NCBI GenBank assembly: GCA_018334915.1
Contig: JAGXLB010000011.1
Span: 1 to 32,517, forward strand
Source: Candidatus Bipolaricaulota bacterium
GTDB lineage: Bacteria > Bipolaricaulota > Bipolaricaulia > M55B111
Length of the DNA stretch: 32,517 nt
Reading direction: 5' to 3'
In this document: positions 8,514 to 17,399 of the stretch, in pieces
Numbering within the stretch: the stretch's first letter is position 1
Layout: every line of letters starts with the position of its first letter
Position numbers and translations under genes: made by a program
The notes under the pieces: generated by a model
Database searches by the model: none
What the model was told of the DNA's origin: nothing
What the model saw: the letters and a program-made list of their open reading frames with translations, nothing else

Positions 8514-10172
8514 TTACGCCAGATACCCCAGACCCTTTAGCCGCTCCTTGATCTCTTCATCGTGCTCACCATCAGTCTCCCCTTCCTTCGCTCCGGGTAG
8601 CTTTTCTTCCGAGAATTCAGGCTTATTCTCGACCCAGAATTCCTCTGAGAATACCTCCCGCCTCGGAGAACCGTCAATATAGGAAGGAATCTCCAGCCCC
8701 AGAGTGTGAAGGGAGATCGGTGCCGGGTCAGAAATGTCCAACCCTTCAACCCTGGACTGTTGAGCGTAATTCGGTCCGGAACACGCGAACACGCCGTTCA
8801 TCCTGTGGGTTCCGGTAATGGCGAACGACGGAATAATTGCGTCCATGGTTTTGAATACAGTCAGACCACCCGTATCGGTCTCCAGGTTTTTGGTCAGGAA
8901 GAGAATATCCGGACCACGTAATGAACTCGGTCCCTCGTAGACCTCCTCGTTCTTCATGACCTTCTCTATGACGTTTTCTCCGTTGTAGGGGTTCTGGAGG
9001 TCCTTCAGGTCCTCCATCAAATCGTCGCGCACGGCGGGGGCATCTTCCGGGTTAATACAGCCGTGTTTTTCGCGTCCTTTTATGTTCAATCTTATAGCCC
9101 CAGTCACGCCACCCCGGGAATAGGCCTTTGTATTCTCCCAGTCGACGTCGCTGAGGGATAAAAACATCTTTCCCAGAATATCGCTAAACCCTTCCATCTC
9201 CCATTCGTTTCCCTTCGCCAGTGGTCCCAGCAGGTCGCCGATTTTATAGAGGTTCTTCTGATTCAGCCCGAGATTCGAAGCCGCACGTTTTATTCTTACA
9301 CTGGCCGAGTCCTTCAACTGCATGTAACCCTTCTGAACCAACCAGCTGTTGACGTTGAAGATCCACTTAAGCGGTCCAAATCCATGATCCGAAACAATCA
9401 TCACGTGAGTATCCTCGTCGGCGGTCGACTCGTAGATATTCTTAACCGCCTTTTCAACTCTCTTATATACTTCAAGCACCGGTTCTTCGTTTACGTTATC
9501 TCCGTCCTGACCCAGCGGGGAATTTTTGTGAAAAAGGTGGTGTTTAACCGTATCGGTCTCCATAAAGTACACCATAGAAACGTCCCATTCCTGGGTTGAG
9601 AGAAGGTGATGTGCAACCTGTTCCTTGTTGGCGATCGAACCCTTTAACTCTTCGATCCACTGCTTGTTATTTATCGCCATCTCCGCATGAGTCGGGGCAA
9701 ATCTGTAGTCATCAACTACTTTCTCGATCTCTTTCCGGAGACTCGAAGGATATACGTAGTCCTCGGCTTCTTTGGGCGTCAGCACTCCCGAGGTCATGAA
9801 ACCGTTAATTTTCCTGGGGGGATAAGTAACTGGCACTCCGACGGCTCCAACTTTTTTATCAGCTTCGCCGATAATCTCCCAGATAGTCCTGGTCTCAATC
9901 GAAGTGGAGTCAACCATTCCTGCTCCGTAACTTTCTTCACCGGAACTTCCCCAATCAAACACCCCGTGCTTTCCAGGATTGACGCCAGTCTGGAATGTAG
10001 ACCAGGCCGGTCCGGTAAGAGGAGGAATAGTACTCGCCATTTCTCCCCGGACTCCCCGGTTGATAAGGCTTTCCAGAAAAGGTAATTTACCCTGATCAAA
10101 CCATGGGTCAAGAAGGTCAAACGTCGCACCATCCAAACCAAATATTATTAGTTCTTTATTCGCTGACATCAT
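8514..10172 (-). CDS. Alkaline phosphatase superfamily protein (type I phosphodiesterase/nucleotide pyrophosphatase-like)
   Basis: IFGLDGATFDLLDPW near the N-terminus, PPLTGPAWSTFQTGVNPGKHGVFDW, MIVSDHGFGP, TGTHRMNGVF. Confidence 0.88.
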   Translation of the reverse strand: MMSANKELIIFGLDGATFDLLDPWFDQGKLPFLESLINRGVRGEMASTIPPLTGPAWSTFQTGVNPGKHGVFDWGSSGEESYGAGMVDSTSIETRTIWEIIGEADKKVGAVGVPVTYPPRKINGFMTSGVLTPKEAEDYVYPSSLRKEIEKVVDDYRFAPTHAEMAINNKQWIEELKGSIANKEQVAHHLLSTQEWDVSMVYFMETDTVKHHLFHKNSPLGQDGDNVNEEPVLEVYKRVEKAVKNIYESTADEDTHVMIVSDHGFGPLKWIFNVNSWLVQKGYMQLKDSASVRIKRAASNLGLNQKNLYKIGDLLGPLAKGNEWEMEGFSDILGKMFLSLSDVDWENTKAYSRGGVTGAIRLNIKGREKHGCINPEDAPAVRDDLMEDLKDLQNPYNGENVIEKVMKNEEVYEGPSSLRGPDILFLTKNLETDTGGLTVFKTMDAIIPSFAITGTHRMNGVFACSGPNYAQQSRVEGLDISDPAPISLHTLGLEIPSYIDGSPRREVFSEEFWVENKPEFSEEKLPGAKEGETDGEHDEEIKERLKGLGYLA

Positions 10173-10310
10173 ACTCCTTTCTAATTTCCAGAATTATCAA
10201 AAAACCACATAAGTCCAACTAAGCTTAACTGTTGGGCCAGGAACTATCAAAAATTAAAGTTCGATAAAGCAGGGGACGCTGCCGGGGGTAAAGGTTATTT
10301 ATGAATTTTC

Positions 10311-10376
10311 CGCCAGGCACGGAACCCCGGGCTGCTATTTCCGGTCCCGTAGCAGGGAGGGCTCCCACGCCCTTCC
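10311..10376. repeat. Hairpin family A, tail-to-tail (BIME-like) pair
   Basis: CGCCAGGCACGGAACCCCGGGCTGCT followed by reverse-oriented AGCAGGGAGGGC-TCCCAC-GCCCTTCC (10351-10376). Confidence 0.65.
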
Positions 10377-10488
10377 GATGCGTCGCAGGAGTGGAAGATA
10401 GAGGAGTAGTTCGAAACGTCGGGGTATGTGAGATCCGGCTGGTTTGCTAGTTGTCGGTAATCAGGTTTTCTAGAAGGTAGAATCAACC

Positions 10489-10612
10489 GGCCGGGCACGG
10501 GGACCCGGCCTGCTTCCGCGACGGACAGAGAAGTTGCCGGCGGATAGTCGCCCGAGCGTGGGAGCTCGGCCTGCTTTTTCTGCTCCCGTAGAACGTTGGG
10601 GGTGCTCACCAA
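10489..10612. repeat. 124-bp composite repeat, copy R1 (two family A hairpins plus conserved spacer)
   Basis: Same length as 12801-12924 with 2 mismatches by eye; its last 64 bp (10549-10612) are identical to 10741-10804. Confidence 0.9.
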
Positions 10613-10630
10613 CCTTCTAAAAAACGATAG

Positions 10631-10703
10631 CTAAACCAAAAAAGCTTTACAATTCCATCAACCACAACACCGGATCTAGAAAGATCCGGCTATCGGGTTA
10701 TTG
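10631..10703. repeat. 73-bp repeat with family B hairpin, copy 1
   Basis: ctaaaccaaaaaagctttacaattccatcaaccacaacaCCGGATC-tagaaa-GATCCGG-ctatcgggttattg; near-identical to 13138-13211. Confidence 0.85.
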
Positions 10704-10740
10704 GTATATTGGAACGGATTGCCGAGAGTGTTAAACCATT

Positions 10741-10835
10741 CGCCCGAGCGTGGGAGCTCGGCCTGCTTTTTCTGCTCCCGTAGAACGTTGGGGGTGCTCA
10801 CCAAATCCGCGCGGGCAATGGGAGCCCCGGCTGCT
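10741..10835. repeat. Composite repeat copy R2 plus following family A hairpin
   Basis: 64 bp (10741-10804) identical to R1 3' part; then gcgGGGC-aatggga-GCCCcggCTGCT. Confidence 0.85.
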
Positions 10836-10939
10836 ATCTCTTATTTAATTGTGCACGCATTCTTACTATATCAGCCGCAGTCCAGCACTCATTGCCGGAC
10901 CGGTAGGTTGTCTCTAGCCAGCTTCTACCAACCAAATAG

Positions 10940-10963
10940 CAGGTCTGGAAAGATTTGCCTATC
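10940..10963 (+). repeat. Family B hairpin (degenerate, G-T wobbles)
   Basis: CAGGTC-tggaaa-GATTTG-cctatcg. Confidence 0.5.
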
Positions 10964-11046
10964 GAACTATCGAATACAGGGATATGCTAAATGTTGAGAG
11001 GACCGTTGTACTAAGAAACCACAGGAGTTAACCTCTTAGGGAAATA

Positions 11047-11685
11047 ATGAACAGCAAGAAAGCAATCTTTGACCTCGACGGAGTCCTTCTGGATTCCGAA
11101 ACAAACCTGGACTGGCTGGATCGAGCCATTGAAAAAGCTCTGGAAGAGCTGGATATTCCTCTGACCAGAAAGAACATAGAAAAACTCTATCCCGGTGGGA
11201 TCCAGGAATTCGAAGCTACAGTGAGAGACTTCCCGGCGCCCCCGGAAAAAGTCTGGCAAATCAGAGATAAGTACTATGTAGCGGAAAAGCTTGAGATGAT
11301 CGACAGTGGGGAAATTAGACCGTTTCCCGACGTAAATAGCCTGGAGAAACTTCGGGGGGTTTACTCGCTTGGCGTTATAAGCAATTCTCCCGACGAAGTA
11401 GTTGATCGATTCGTCAAGACTTACGATCTTGAAGACACTTTCGAAGCCTGGCTTGGGCGAGATTCCGATTTAGAGTCTCTACGCGAGATAAAACCCGAAC
11501 CTAACCTGTTCAATAGACTCAAGGAGGAAATCGGAGGCGGGCAATTCTGGTACGTAGGTGATAGGGAAGTTGATAGAAGGTTTGCCGAAAATACCGGAAT
11601 GGAGTTCCTTCATCTTACCCGGACCGAAGAAGGATTTGAAAATCTCCACGAACTGGTTGACTATCTACTCGAACTAACGGAATAA
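11047..11685 (+). CDS. HAD-superfamily hydrolase (phosphoglycolate-phosphatase-like)
   Basis: AIFDLDGVLLDSE (motif I), VISNSPDEVV (motif II), WYVGDREVDRRFAENTGM (motif IV). Confidence 0.88.
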   Translation: MNSKKAIFDLDGVLLDSETNLDWLDRAIEKALEELDIPLTRKNIEKLYPGGIQEFEATVRDFPAPPEKVWQIRDKYYVAEKLEMIDSGEIRPFPDVNSLEKLRGVYSLGVISNSPDEVVDRFVKTYDLEDTFEAWLGRDSDLESLREIKPEPNLFNRLKEEIGGGQFWYVGDREVDRRFAENTGMEFLHLTRTEEGFENLHELVDYLLELTE

Positions 11686-11710
11686 TCTTAGTGTCTCACC
11701 AAATAAACCT

Positions 11711-12679
11711 TTAGTCCCAGAGATCGTATAGTTGGTCCCTGGTTGGCTCGTCAACCACCTCACCGTCCATCCTTATTCTAGGTTCCTCCGATACTCGAGC
11801 TTCTCCAATGACTGACGCCTTGATTCCGTCATTTCTGACCATGTCGAGCGCCTCCTGGACCTCTCCTTCAGACACGCTCGCTATTAACGCTCCCGACCCA
11901 AATACCTTCAACGGGTCTACTCCCGCGGCTTCACAAATTTTCTCGGTATCGGAATTGACGACAATTTTATCCCGGTCAACTTCAAAGGCCTGACCTGAAA
12001 CCGAAGCCATCTCAAACAGCCCGGCTAACACTCCTCCTTCCGTCGGATCGTGCATTCCGGTAGCGTAATCTTTCAAAATCAACCCCTCGGGAAGGACACT
12101 CAGCTGGTTCAGTCTTTCGGCCCCTTTTTTCAGCTCTTCATCCGCTACTTGTCCTTCAAGTTCGTTCCGGAAATCGGTTGCTAGGATACCCGTTGCCTCT
12201 ATACCTGCTCCTTTCGTCAGGATTAATTTATCCCCTGGCTTGACTCCTCCAGTGGGTATATAGCCATACGTGAGGCCAAAACAGGTAAGTGAAAGGAAGG
12301 GTCTCTCGATACCGGAAACGTATTCCGAATGTCCTCCGACCACAGCTATTCCTAAATCCTTCGAGGCATCGTCAATCTGTCTGGTTATCTCATCCAGATA
12401 ATTTTTCTCACTATCCGGCAAAAGGTAGGTAACCGTCATCCATTTCGGTTCGGCCCCCGAAGCGGCCAGGTCGTTGCTTGCTATATTTACGCCCAGCGTT
12501 CCTATGCGATCGGCGGCGTAAATGATCGGATCCGAATTGATAACCAGAACCTGATCACCCAGATCAATTGCCGCTGTATCCTCTCCGTAGGCAGGACCTA
12601 CCGTAACGGACTCGTCCACTGCTCCCAGCCGGCTATAAACGAACTTGTTTAGTCCTTCTGGGCTGACTTTTCCTATCAT
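11711..12679 (-). CDS. AIR synthase-related protein (HypE/PurM/ThiL-like fold)
   Basis: GEDTAAIDLGDQVLVINSDPI, NIASNDLAASGAEPKWM, GGHSEY, TKGAGIEATGILA, MHDPTEGGVLAGLFEMA motifs. Confidence 0.85.
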   Translation of the reverse strand: MIGKVSPEGLNKFVYSRLGAVDESVTVGPAYGEDTAAIDLGDQVLVINSDPIIYAADRIGTLGVNIASNDLAASGAEPKWMTVTYLLPDSEKNYLDEITRQIDDASKDLGIAVVGGHSEYVSGIERPFLSLTCFGLTYGYIPTGGVKPGDKLILTKGAGIEATGILATDFRNELEGQVADEELKKGAERLNQLSVLPEGLILKDYATGMHDPTEGGVLAGLFEMASVSGQAFEVDRDKIVVNSDTEKICEAAGVDPLKVFGSGALIASVSEGEVQEALDMVRNDGIKASVIGEARVSEEPRIRMDGEVVDEPTRDQLYDLWD

Positions 12680-12800
12680 CTGTTTCTCACCCCGATTCCC
12701 AGCTATGATAGCGGAAAGGAGATAAATTTAAAAGACGAGGAAAAATGACCCCAATAGAACTTTTTGTTAGTAAACCTGGAAGTGGTTATAAGAACCTAGC

Positions 12801-12953
12801 GGCCGGGCACGGGGACCCGGCCTGCTTCCGCGACGGACAGAGAAGTTGCCGGCGGATAGTCGCCCGAGCGTGGGAGCTCGGGCTGCTTTTTCTGCTCCCG
12901 TAGAACGTTGGGGGGGCTCACCAAACGCGCGGACAATGGGAGCCCACGCTGCT
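12801..12953. repeat. 124-bp composite repeat, copy R3 (12801-12924), plus following family A hairpin
   Basis: Near-identical to 10489-10612; followed by gcgcGGacaatgggagCCcacgCTGCT, homologous to the R2 downstream element. Confidence 0.9.
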
Positions 12954-13097
12954 ATTTTATAATTTAATTGCATCCTATAGCCAGGTCTTTCGAGCCCTGA
13001 TGTACATATAGGGTGAATCGTTGATTAATTACCTTCGGTAGTAACCACGTGGAATTTATCAAAGGAGATAATTCTACACTTCAACCAACCATCTCAT

Positions 13098-13122
13098 CAG
13101 GCTTAGAAAAGCCTGTCTATCG
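13098..13122 (+). repeat. Family B hairpin
   Basis: CAGGCT-tagaaa-AGCCTG-tctatcg, perfect 6-bp stem. Confidence 0.6.
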
Positions 13123-13137
13123 AACAATTGGCCTCAT

Positions 13138-13211
13138 CTAAACCAAAAAAGGCTTTACAATTCCATCAACCACAACACCGGATCATAAAAGATCCGGCTA
13201 TTGGGTTATTG
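13138..13211. repeat. 74-bp repeat with family B hairpin, copy 2
   Basis: CCGGATC-ataaaa-GATCCGG-ctattgggttattg; near-identical to 10631-10703. Confidence 0.85.
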
Positions 13212-13226
13212 AATAGAAAAGGTCCC

Positions 13227-14267
13227 CTAACTTTCCACGTAGTTACGGGCGTCAGCAATAATGTCCCTGATATCTACTTCTCCGCCCGCCGTGGATATAC
13301 AGAGCCCACATCCCGAGCAACCATAGTTGCCAAATTCCTCGTAGGCTCTCCGGAATTTATCGTAAAACATTTCCTTCAATCGGCTATCAGTTGGGTCATC
13401 CGAGTGTAGCTCGTGGTGAATATCCTTGGTGGTGGCAGAGTCCCAAACCTTATCCTTGACAGAATTTCCCTCACCTTCTTCCCGAATATTGTGCAGGGCC
13501 AGGGATGTCGGACAGGCAAGGGTAAAAGCCGTACAGTAACGGTTCTTTGTGGAGTACTTCTCCCAGAAGGGAGCATCTCGCGGAACTTCCCCGACTTCGG
13601 GTTCCACTTCAAAGTAGGCATTCTTTTCCTCAGTTTTCTTCATCATCTTTTCCCTATGAGCTTTCCGCAACTCTAACTGCTTGTCCGTGGCCTCGGTGAG
13701 AAGGTGATCGTAACGGTCAGCTATTTCGTGGCCCTTTATGGAATCTTCGCCTACCTCTACTAGCATATCACCGTAATGGGGCAAAGTCGAAACGTTCAAA
13801 TCGAACCCGGACTCGGGATACGGCTGTCCCCCGACTTTGTTACAGAAACAGGGGTCGGCAATCTCAAGACAGTCACAGGAAATTATTGTCGTCTCCTCTC
13901 TCCGTTTCTCGTAAAAAGGGTAAGACATTGCGCCCTGCTCAAACGCCCTGTCGAGTATCTTCAGGGCTTCTATGTCACACGACTTGTAACCCAGCAGAGC
14001 TATACCTTTTCCTTCTTCTCCAGGCTGACCTTCAGGAAAGGTATGGAGTACGTTATTTGGGGGGAAGAAGAAATCATAACACAGGGCGTCAGTTCTCCGA
14101 CAGTTCAACTGAAAATGGGTTGTTTGGGGGTCCCAGCGAACGAATTCCCATCGACTTCTGGGACCCTCTCGCTGTTGACAAAAAACCGGAAGAAAGATGT
14201 AATTGTCCTCGGCTAGGTTGTTGACTAACTTTCTCAGATCCCACTCGGAAAGGCTATAAATTTCCAT
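13227..14267 (-). CDS. 4Fe-4S dicluster-type protein resembling hydrogenase/sulfite-reductase beta (HydB/AsrA-like) subunits, with degenerate cluster motifs
   Basis: LLGYKSCDIEALKILDRAF, ISCDCLEIADPCFCNKVGGQPYPESGFDL and C-terminal YGCSGCGLC are typical; RYCTAFTLACPTS lacks several expected Cys. Confidence 0.78.
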   Translation of the reverse strand: MEIYSLSEWDLRKLVNNLAEDNYIFLPVFCQQREGPRSRWEFVRWDPQTTHFQLNCRRTDALCYDFFFPPNNVLHTFPEGQPGEEGKGIALLGYKSCDIEALKILDRAFEQGAMSYPFYEKRREETTIISCDCLEIADPCFCNKVGGQPYPESGFDLNVSTLPHYGDMLVEVGEDSIKGHEIADRYDHLLTEATDKQLELRKAHREKMMKKTEEKNAYFEVEPEVGEVPRDAPFWEKYSTKNRYCTAFTLACPTSLALHNIREEGEGNSVKDKVWDSATTKDIHHELHSDDPTDSRLKEMFYDKFRRAYEEFGNYGCSGCGLCISTAGGEVDIRDIIADARNYVES

Positions 14268-14429
14268 TTGTCCCCCCTATTAGCGGTTCAGGGGAAATGT
14301 CCCCACGGCCCTGGACGAAATGTAGAATTTAAAAAGCTACCCTGTCAGTTCGTTTTGGACATGTTCACATTCCAGAATCATTATAGCATAGTTCAAACCA
14401 TTTACCAAATCTCCCATTTCAGACAGTCA

Positions 14430-14456
14430 AGAACCCCGCCCCAAGGAACGGGGCTT
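14430..14456. other. GC-rich hairpin resembling IS200/IS605-type end structure
   Basis: CCCCG(14434-14438)-ccccaaggaa-CGGGG(14449-14453), flanked by tcaagaa / cttg; no transposase present. Confidence 0.35.
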
Positions 14457-14505
14457 GTAGAAAAGCTTCTTTAAGTAGTTTTTTCGGTCTTTTACAAAAA
14501 ATGAC

Positions 14506-14610
14506 CCAGCAGTCAATCGAGGACATCCCCCTTGAGAAAGCATGTAAGCAACCTAACGTTGATCTCGCATTCTGGTAAAAATTGAGGAATCCTGCTCGAT
14601 TGACTGCTGG
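14506..14610. repeat. 16-bp perfect inverted repeat enclosing ~73 bp
   Basis: CCAGCAGTCAATCGAG (14506-14521) and CTCGATTGACTGCTGG (14595-14610). Confidence 0.85.
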
Positions 14611-14754
14611 ACCAACAACAAGCCGATTCATCCCTGAAGCAAGCTATGGGGCTTTCTCGGCATGCCTTGGTAAAGCAAAGGTATGATTAAAGTTGATTCC
14701 ATGAGACCGGTGCTCCTTTGTAAAAGAAGTTTTCCTAAAATTTTAATTAATTTC

Positions 14755-14782
14755 TTGACAAAACTATATTTCCCGATAAAAT
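14755..14782 (+). promoter_or_regulatory. Sigma-70-type promoter for the ROK regulator gene
   Basis: TTGACA (14755-14760), 16-nt spacer, TAAAAT (14777-14782). Confidence 0.7.
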
Positions 14783-14806
14783 GAAGACATAGGAGTTTTT
14801 AGTCAT

Positions 14807-14822
14807 TTAAACTCAAGTTTAA
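14807..14822 (+). promoter_or_regulatory. Candidate ROK-family operator
   Basis: TTAAACT-CA-AGTTTAA palindrome downstream of the promoter. Confidence 0.45.
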
Positions 14823-14869
14823 TTTAGGACTTTTAAAAAAGTTTTTGATAACTTTCTACCAGGGGCGAT

Positions 14870-16048
14870 ATGGCAAATAAGAGACGTAGCAAAACCCTAA
14901 ATCAGTTGAGAGTTTTCAGAGAGCTATACCTTGACTCTGCAATGACGAAAAAGGAACTTTCTAAAAAAACCGGCCTGAGCACCCCTACGGTGACAAAAGC
15001 TCTGACGGGATTAAGTTCGAGAAAACTAATAACTGAAAAGGGCAGAAAAGATATACCCACGGGAAGAAAACCGAGGAAATACGGGCTAAACAACAATTCG
15101 ATCTACGGCCTGGGAGTAGATTTGGAAATCCCCGACCTGAAACTGGCAATATACGATCTTTCCCGGCGGATGATAGCAACCAAAGGAAGTTATATGGATA
15201 TGGACGACCTTCAGCAAGATCCCGCCGGCTACATTGCCAAAAAAATCTCTCTAGAGTTTAAAGACCTCGTTTATCACCAGGAGATAGCCGAAAACTCGAT
15301 TATCGGAGCCGGGATAGCCACTTCCGGGATTGTTAAAAACGGAAAGTTTCGCCCCTTTAGCAGGTTTGATAGTTCCAGTGACATCAAATTGAAAAACCCT
15401 CTCGAGGAAGAGCTGGAATTTCCCACAAGCTTTGGAAACGACGTGGATCTTCAATTACTCTCCGAACTGGATCGAATCGAACCTATCACTGATAGCCGGC
15501 ACGTGGCAATTTACTTTGGCGCAAGATTGAGCGGTAAAAGACAGCCAACAGTCCGTATTGGCGGAAGTATAGCTGTTGGTGGAGAGATATGCCGGGGTGC
15601 GGGAGGAAGTGCCGGCGAATTTGGCCACATGTCCGTAACTTCAGAGGATTCAGACCTCCCACCGACAAACTGCGGCAACGATAACTGTCTGGAGAGTTTC
15701 GTCAACGACAAACTGGAGGATAACGACGGGTTATCCGTTCCTGATTCTATAACCAGGGCTATAAAGCAAAAAATAAAAGATCTCGTGTTCGTCTTTAGCC
15801 CATCATTGATAATCGTCGACATGGATGCCTTCCCGGAAATAACCGACGAAGTGATGACTGAACTGGAATCTTTTACCTCAAGCCTGGAGAAGACCATGGG
15901 GCTTGAAAAGATACGGATCAAAAAGCCAATGGACAGGGACAGGTCGGCCACCCGAGGAGCGGTAATAAATCACTTTAATCACCTTTTACTCGACCCGGAC
16001 AATTTCTCGGTATTAATGGAAAACCAAAACACTGAATTCGGGAGGTGA
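14870..16048 (+). CDS. ROK-family (NagC/XylR-type) transcriptional regulator
   Basis: N-terminal HTH 'SAMTKKELSKKTGLSTPTVTKALTGL', 'GGSAGEFGHMSV', degenerate Zn motif NCGNDNCLESF. Confidence 0.88.
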   Translation: MANKRRSKTLNQLRVFRELYLDSAMTKKELSKKTGLSTPTVTKALTGLSSRKLITEKGRKDIPTGRKPRKYGLNNNSIYGLGVDLEIPDLKLAIYDLSRRMIATKGSYMDMDDLQQDPAGYIAKKISLEFKDLVYHQEIAENSIIGAGIATSGIVKNGKFRPFSRFDSSSDIKLKNPLEEELEFPTSFGNDVDLQLLSELDRIEPITDSRHVAIYFGARLSGKRQPTVRIGGSIAVGGEICRGAGGSAGEFGHMSVTSEDSDLPPTNCGNDNCLESFVNDKLEDNDGLSVPDSITRAIKQKIKDLVFVFSPSLIIVDMDAFPEITDEVMTELESFTSSLEKTMGLEKIRIKKPMDRDRSATRGAVINHFNHLLLDPDNFSVLMENQNTEFGR

Positions 16049-16109
16049 GAAATCTCTACAGAAGCTGGTCCATTTAACCACTAATTTCCCAACTACAAGG
16101 AGGGGAAAA

Positions 16110-17387
16110 ATGTTAAACCGAAAAACTATAATTCTAGCTGTAATTTCAATTCTGGTCGTCGGCTTACTGGGCACTTCGCTTTCAGTAGCAGCGACTTCAC
16201 ACGAAGACGAATTGTCAGGAGAACTCGAAATTTTTTCCTGGTGGGCCGGAGACGAAGGCCCGGCACTCCAAGCGCTAATTGACCTTTACGAGGAAAAATA
16301 TCCTGACGTAGAAGTCATAAACGCGACCGTCACCGGTGGATCGGGCGTAAATGCAAAGGCCGTACTCAAAACCCGGATGCTTGGCGGAAACCCACCGGAC
16401 AGCTTTCAGGTTCACGCCGGTCAGGAACTCATTGGTACGTGGGTAACGGCAGACAGAATGGAAGACCTTACTTTCCTCTTCAAAGAAGAGGGCTGGATGG
16501 ACGCCTTTCCCGACGAACTGATAGACCTGATCAGCACGGAAGAAGGGATCTGGTCCGTACCAATTACGATTCACAGGTCGAACGTAATGTGGTATATTCC
16601 GGATAACCTGGACGAGTGGGGAATTGAAGTCCCGAACAGCTGGGACGAATTCCTGGAAATCGCTCCCGAACTGGAAGAAAACGGCGTAACCCCGCTGGCC
16701 CTGGGACAAAACTGGACAGTCAACCACCTCTGGGAATCCGTCGCACTTGACGTCCTCGGCCCGGATAAATGGGAAGCTTTATGGGAAGGAGAACTGGCGT
16801 TCAACAGCGAGGAAGGAGTTGCCGTCTGGGAAAAGCTGGACGAAATTATGGAATACGTGAACGACGACTACTCTTCTCTCTCCTGGCAGCAAGCCACCGA
16901 CCTGGTAGTGGAAGGAGACGCAGCCTTTAATGTCATGGGTGACTGGGCAGCAGGTTATATGGACACCACCCTGGAACTCGAGCCGAAAGAAGGCTTTGGC
17001 TGGGCTGCTTCCCCAGGAACTGAGGGAGAATTTATGCTGCTCTCCGACTCGTTCGGCCTGCCCAAAGGAGCACCAAACAGGGAAAACACTATAGCTTTCT
17101 TGAAACTACTGGGTTCGAAAGAAGGATCTGACACATTCAATCCGCTGAAGGGCTCGATCTCGCCGAGATTGGACAGTGATCTCTCCAAATACAGCGTCTA
17201 CTCGCAGTCGGCCGCGGAGGACTTCAGCTCCGATAGGTTGGTCGGAAGTTTAGCACACGGTGCAGTTGCCAACGAAGGTTTCATGAACGCTTTCGCCGAC
17301 GTTATGGAAATCTTCCTGGACAGCAGAGACCCGGAAAGGGCAGCTAACGCCGCCCAGGCAATTGCGAAGCAGAACGGCATTCAGTAA
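16110..17387 (+). CDS. Sugar ABC transporter substrate-binding protein
   Basis: Signal peptide MLNRKTIILAVISILVVGLLGTSLSVAA; SBP family 1 features 'LEIFSWWAGDEGPALQALIDLYEEKYPDVEV'; SD aaggagggg. Confidence 0.92.
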   Translation: MLNRKTIILAVISILVVGLLGTSLSVAATSHEDELSGELEIFSWWAGDEGPALQALIDLYEEKYPDVEVINATVTGGSGVNAKAVLKTRMLGGNPPDSFQVHAGQELIGTWVTADRMEDLTFLFKEEGWMDAFPDELIDLISTEEGIWSVPITIHRSNVMWYIPDNLDEWGIEVPNSWDEFLEIAPELEENGVTPLALGQNWTVNHLWESVALDVLGPDKWEALWEGELAFNSEEGVAVWEKLDEIMEYVNDDYSSLSWQQATDLVVEGDAAFNVMGDWAAGYMDTTLELEPKEGFGWAASPGTEGEFMLLSDSFGLPKGAPNRENTIAFLKLLGSKEGSDTFNPLKGSISPRLDSDLSKYSVYSQSAAEDFSSDRLVGSLAHGAVANEGFMNAFADVMEIFLDSRDPERAANAAQAIAKQNGIQ

Positions 17388-17399
17388 GACCAATTTCAG

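Noticed and set aside
10295-10612. 105-aa minus-strand ORF
   Set aside because: Lies within hairpin repeats (R1 and the 10311-10376 pair); the related ORFs at 10701-10997 and 12767-12973 arise from the same repeats.
10300-13211. Integron attC-like cassette array
   Set aside because: Hairpins resemble attC superficially, but there is no integrase, no RYYYAAC/GTTRRRY cores recognised and gene spacing does not match cassettes.
13776-14216. 146-aa plus-strand ORF antisense to the Fe-S gene
   Set aside because: Antisense shadow; the minus-strand protein has clear family motifs.
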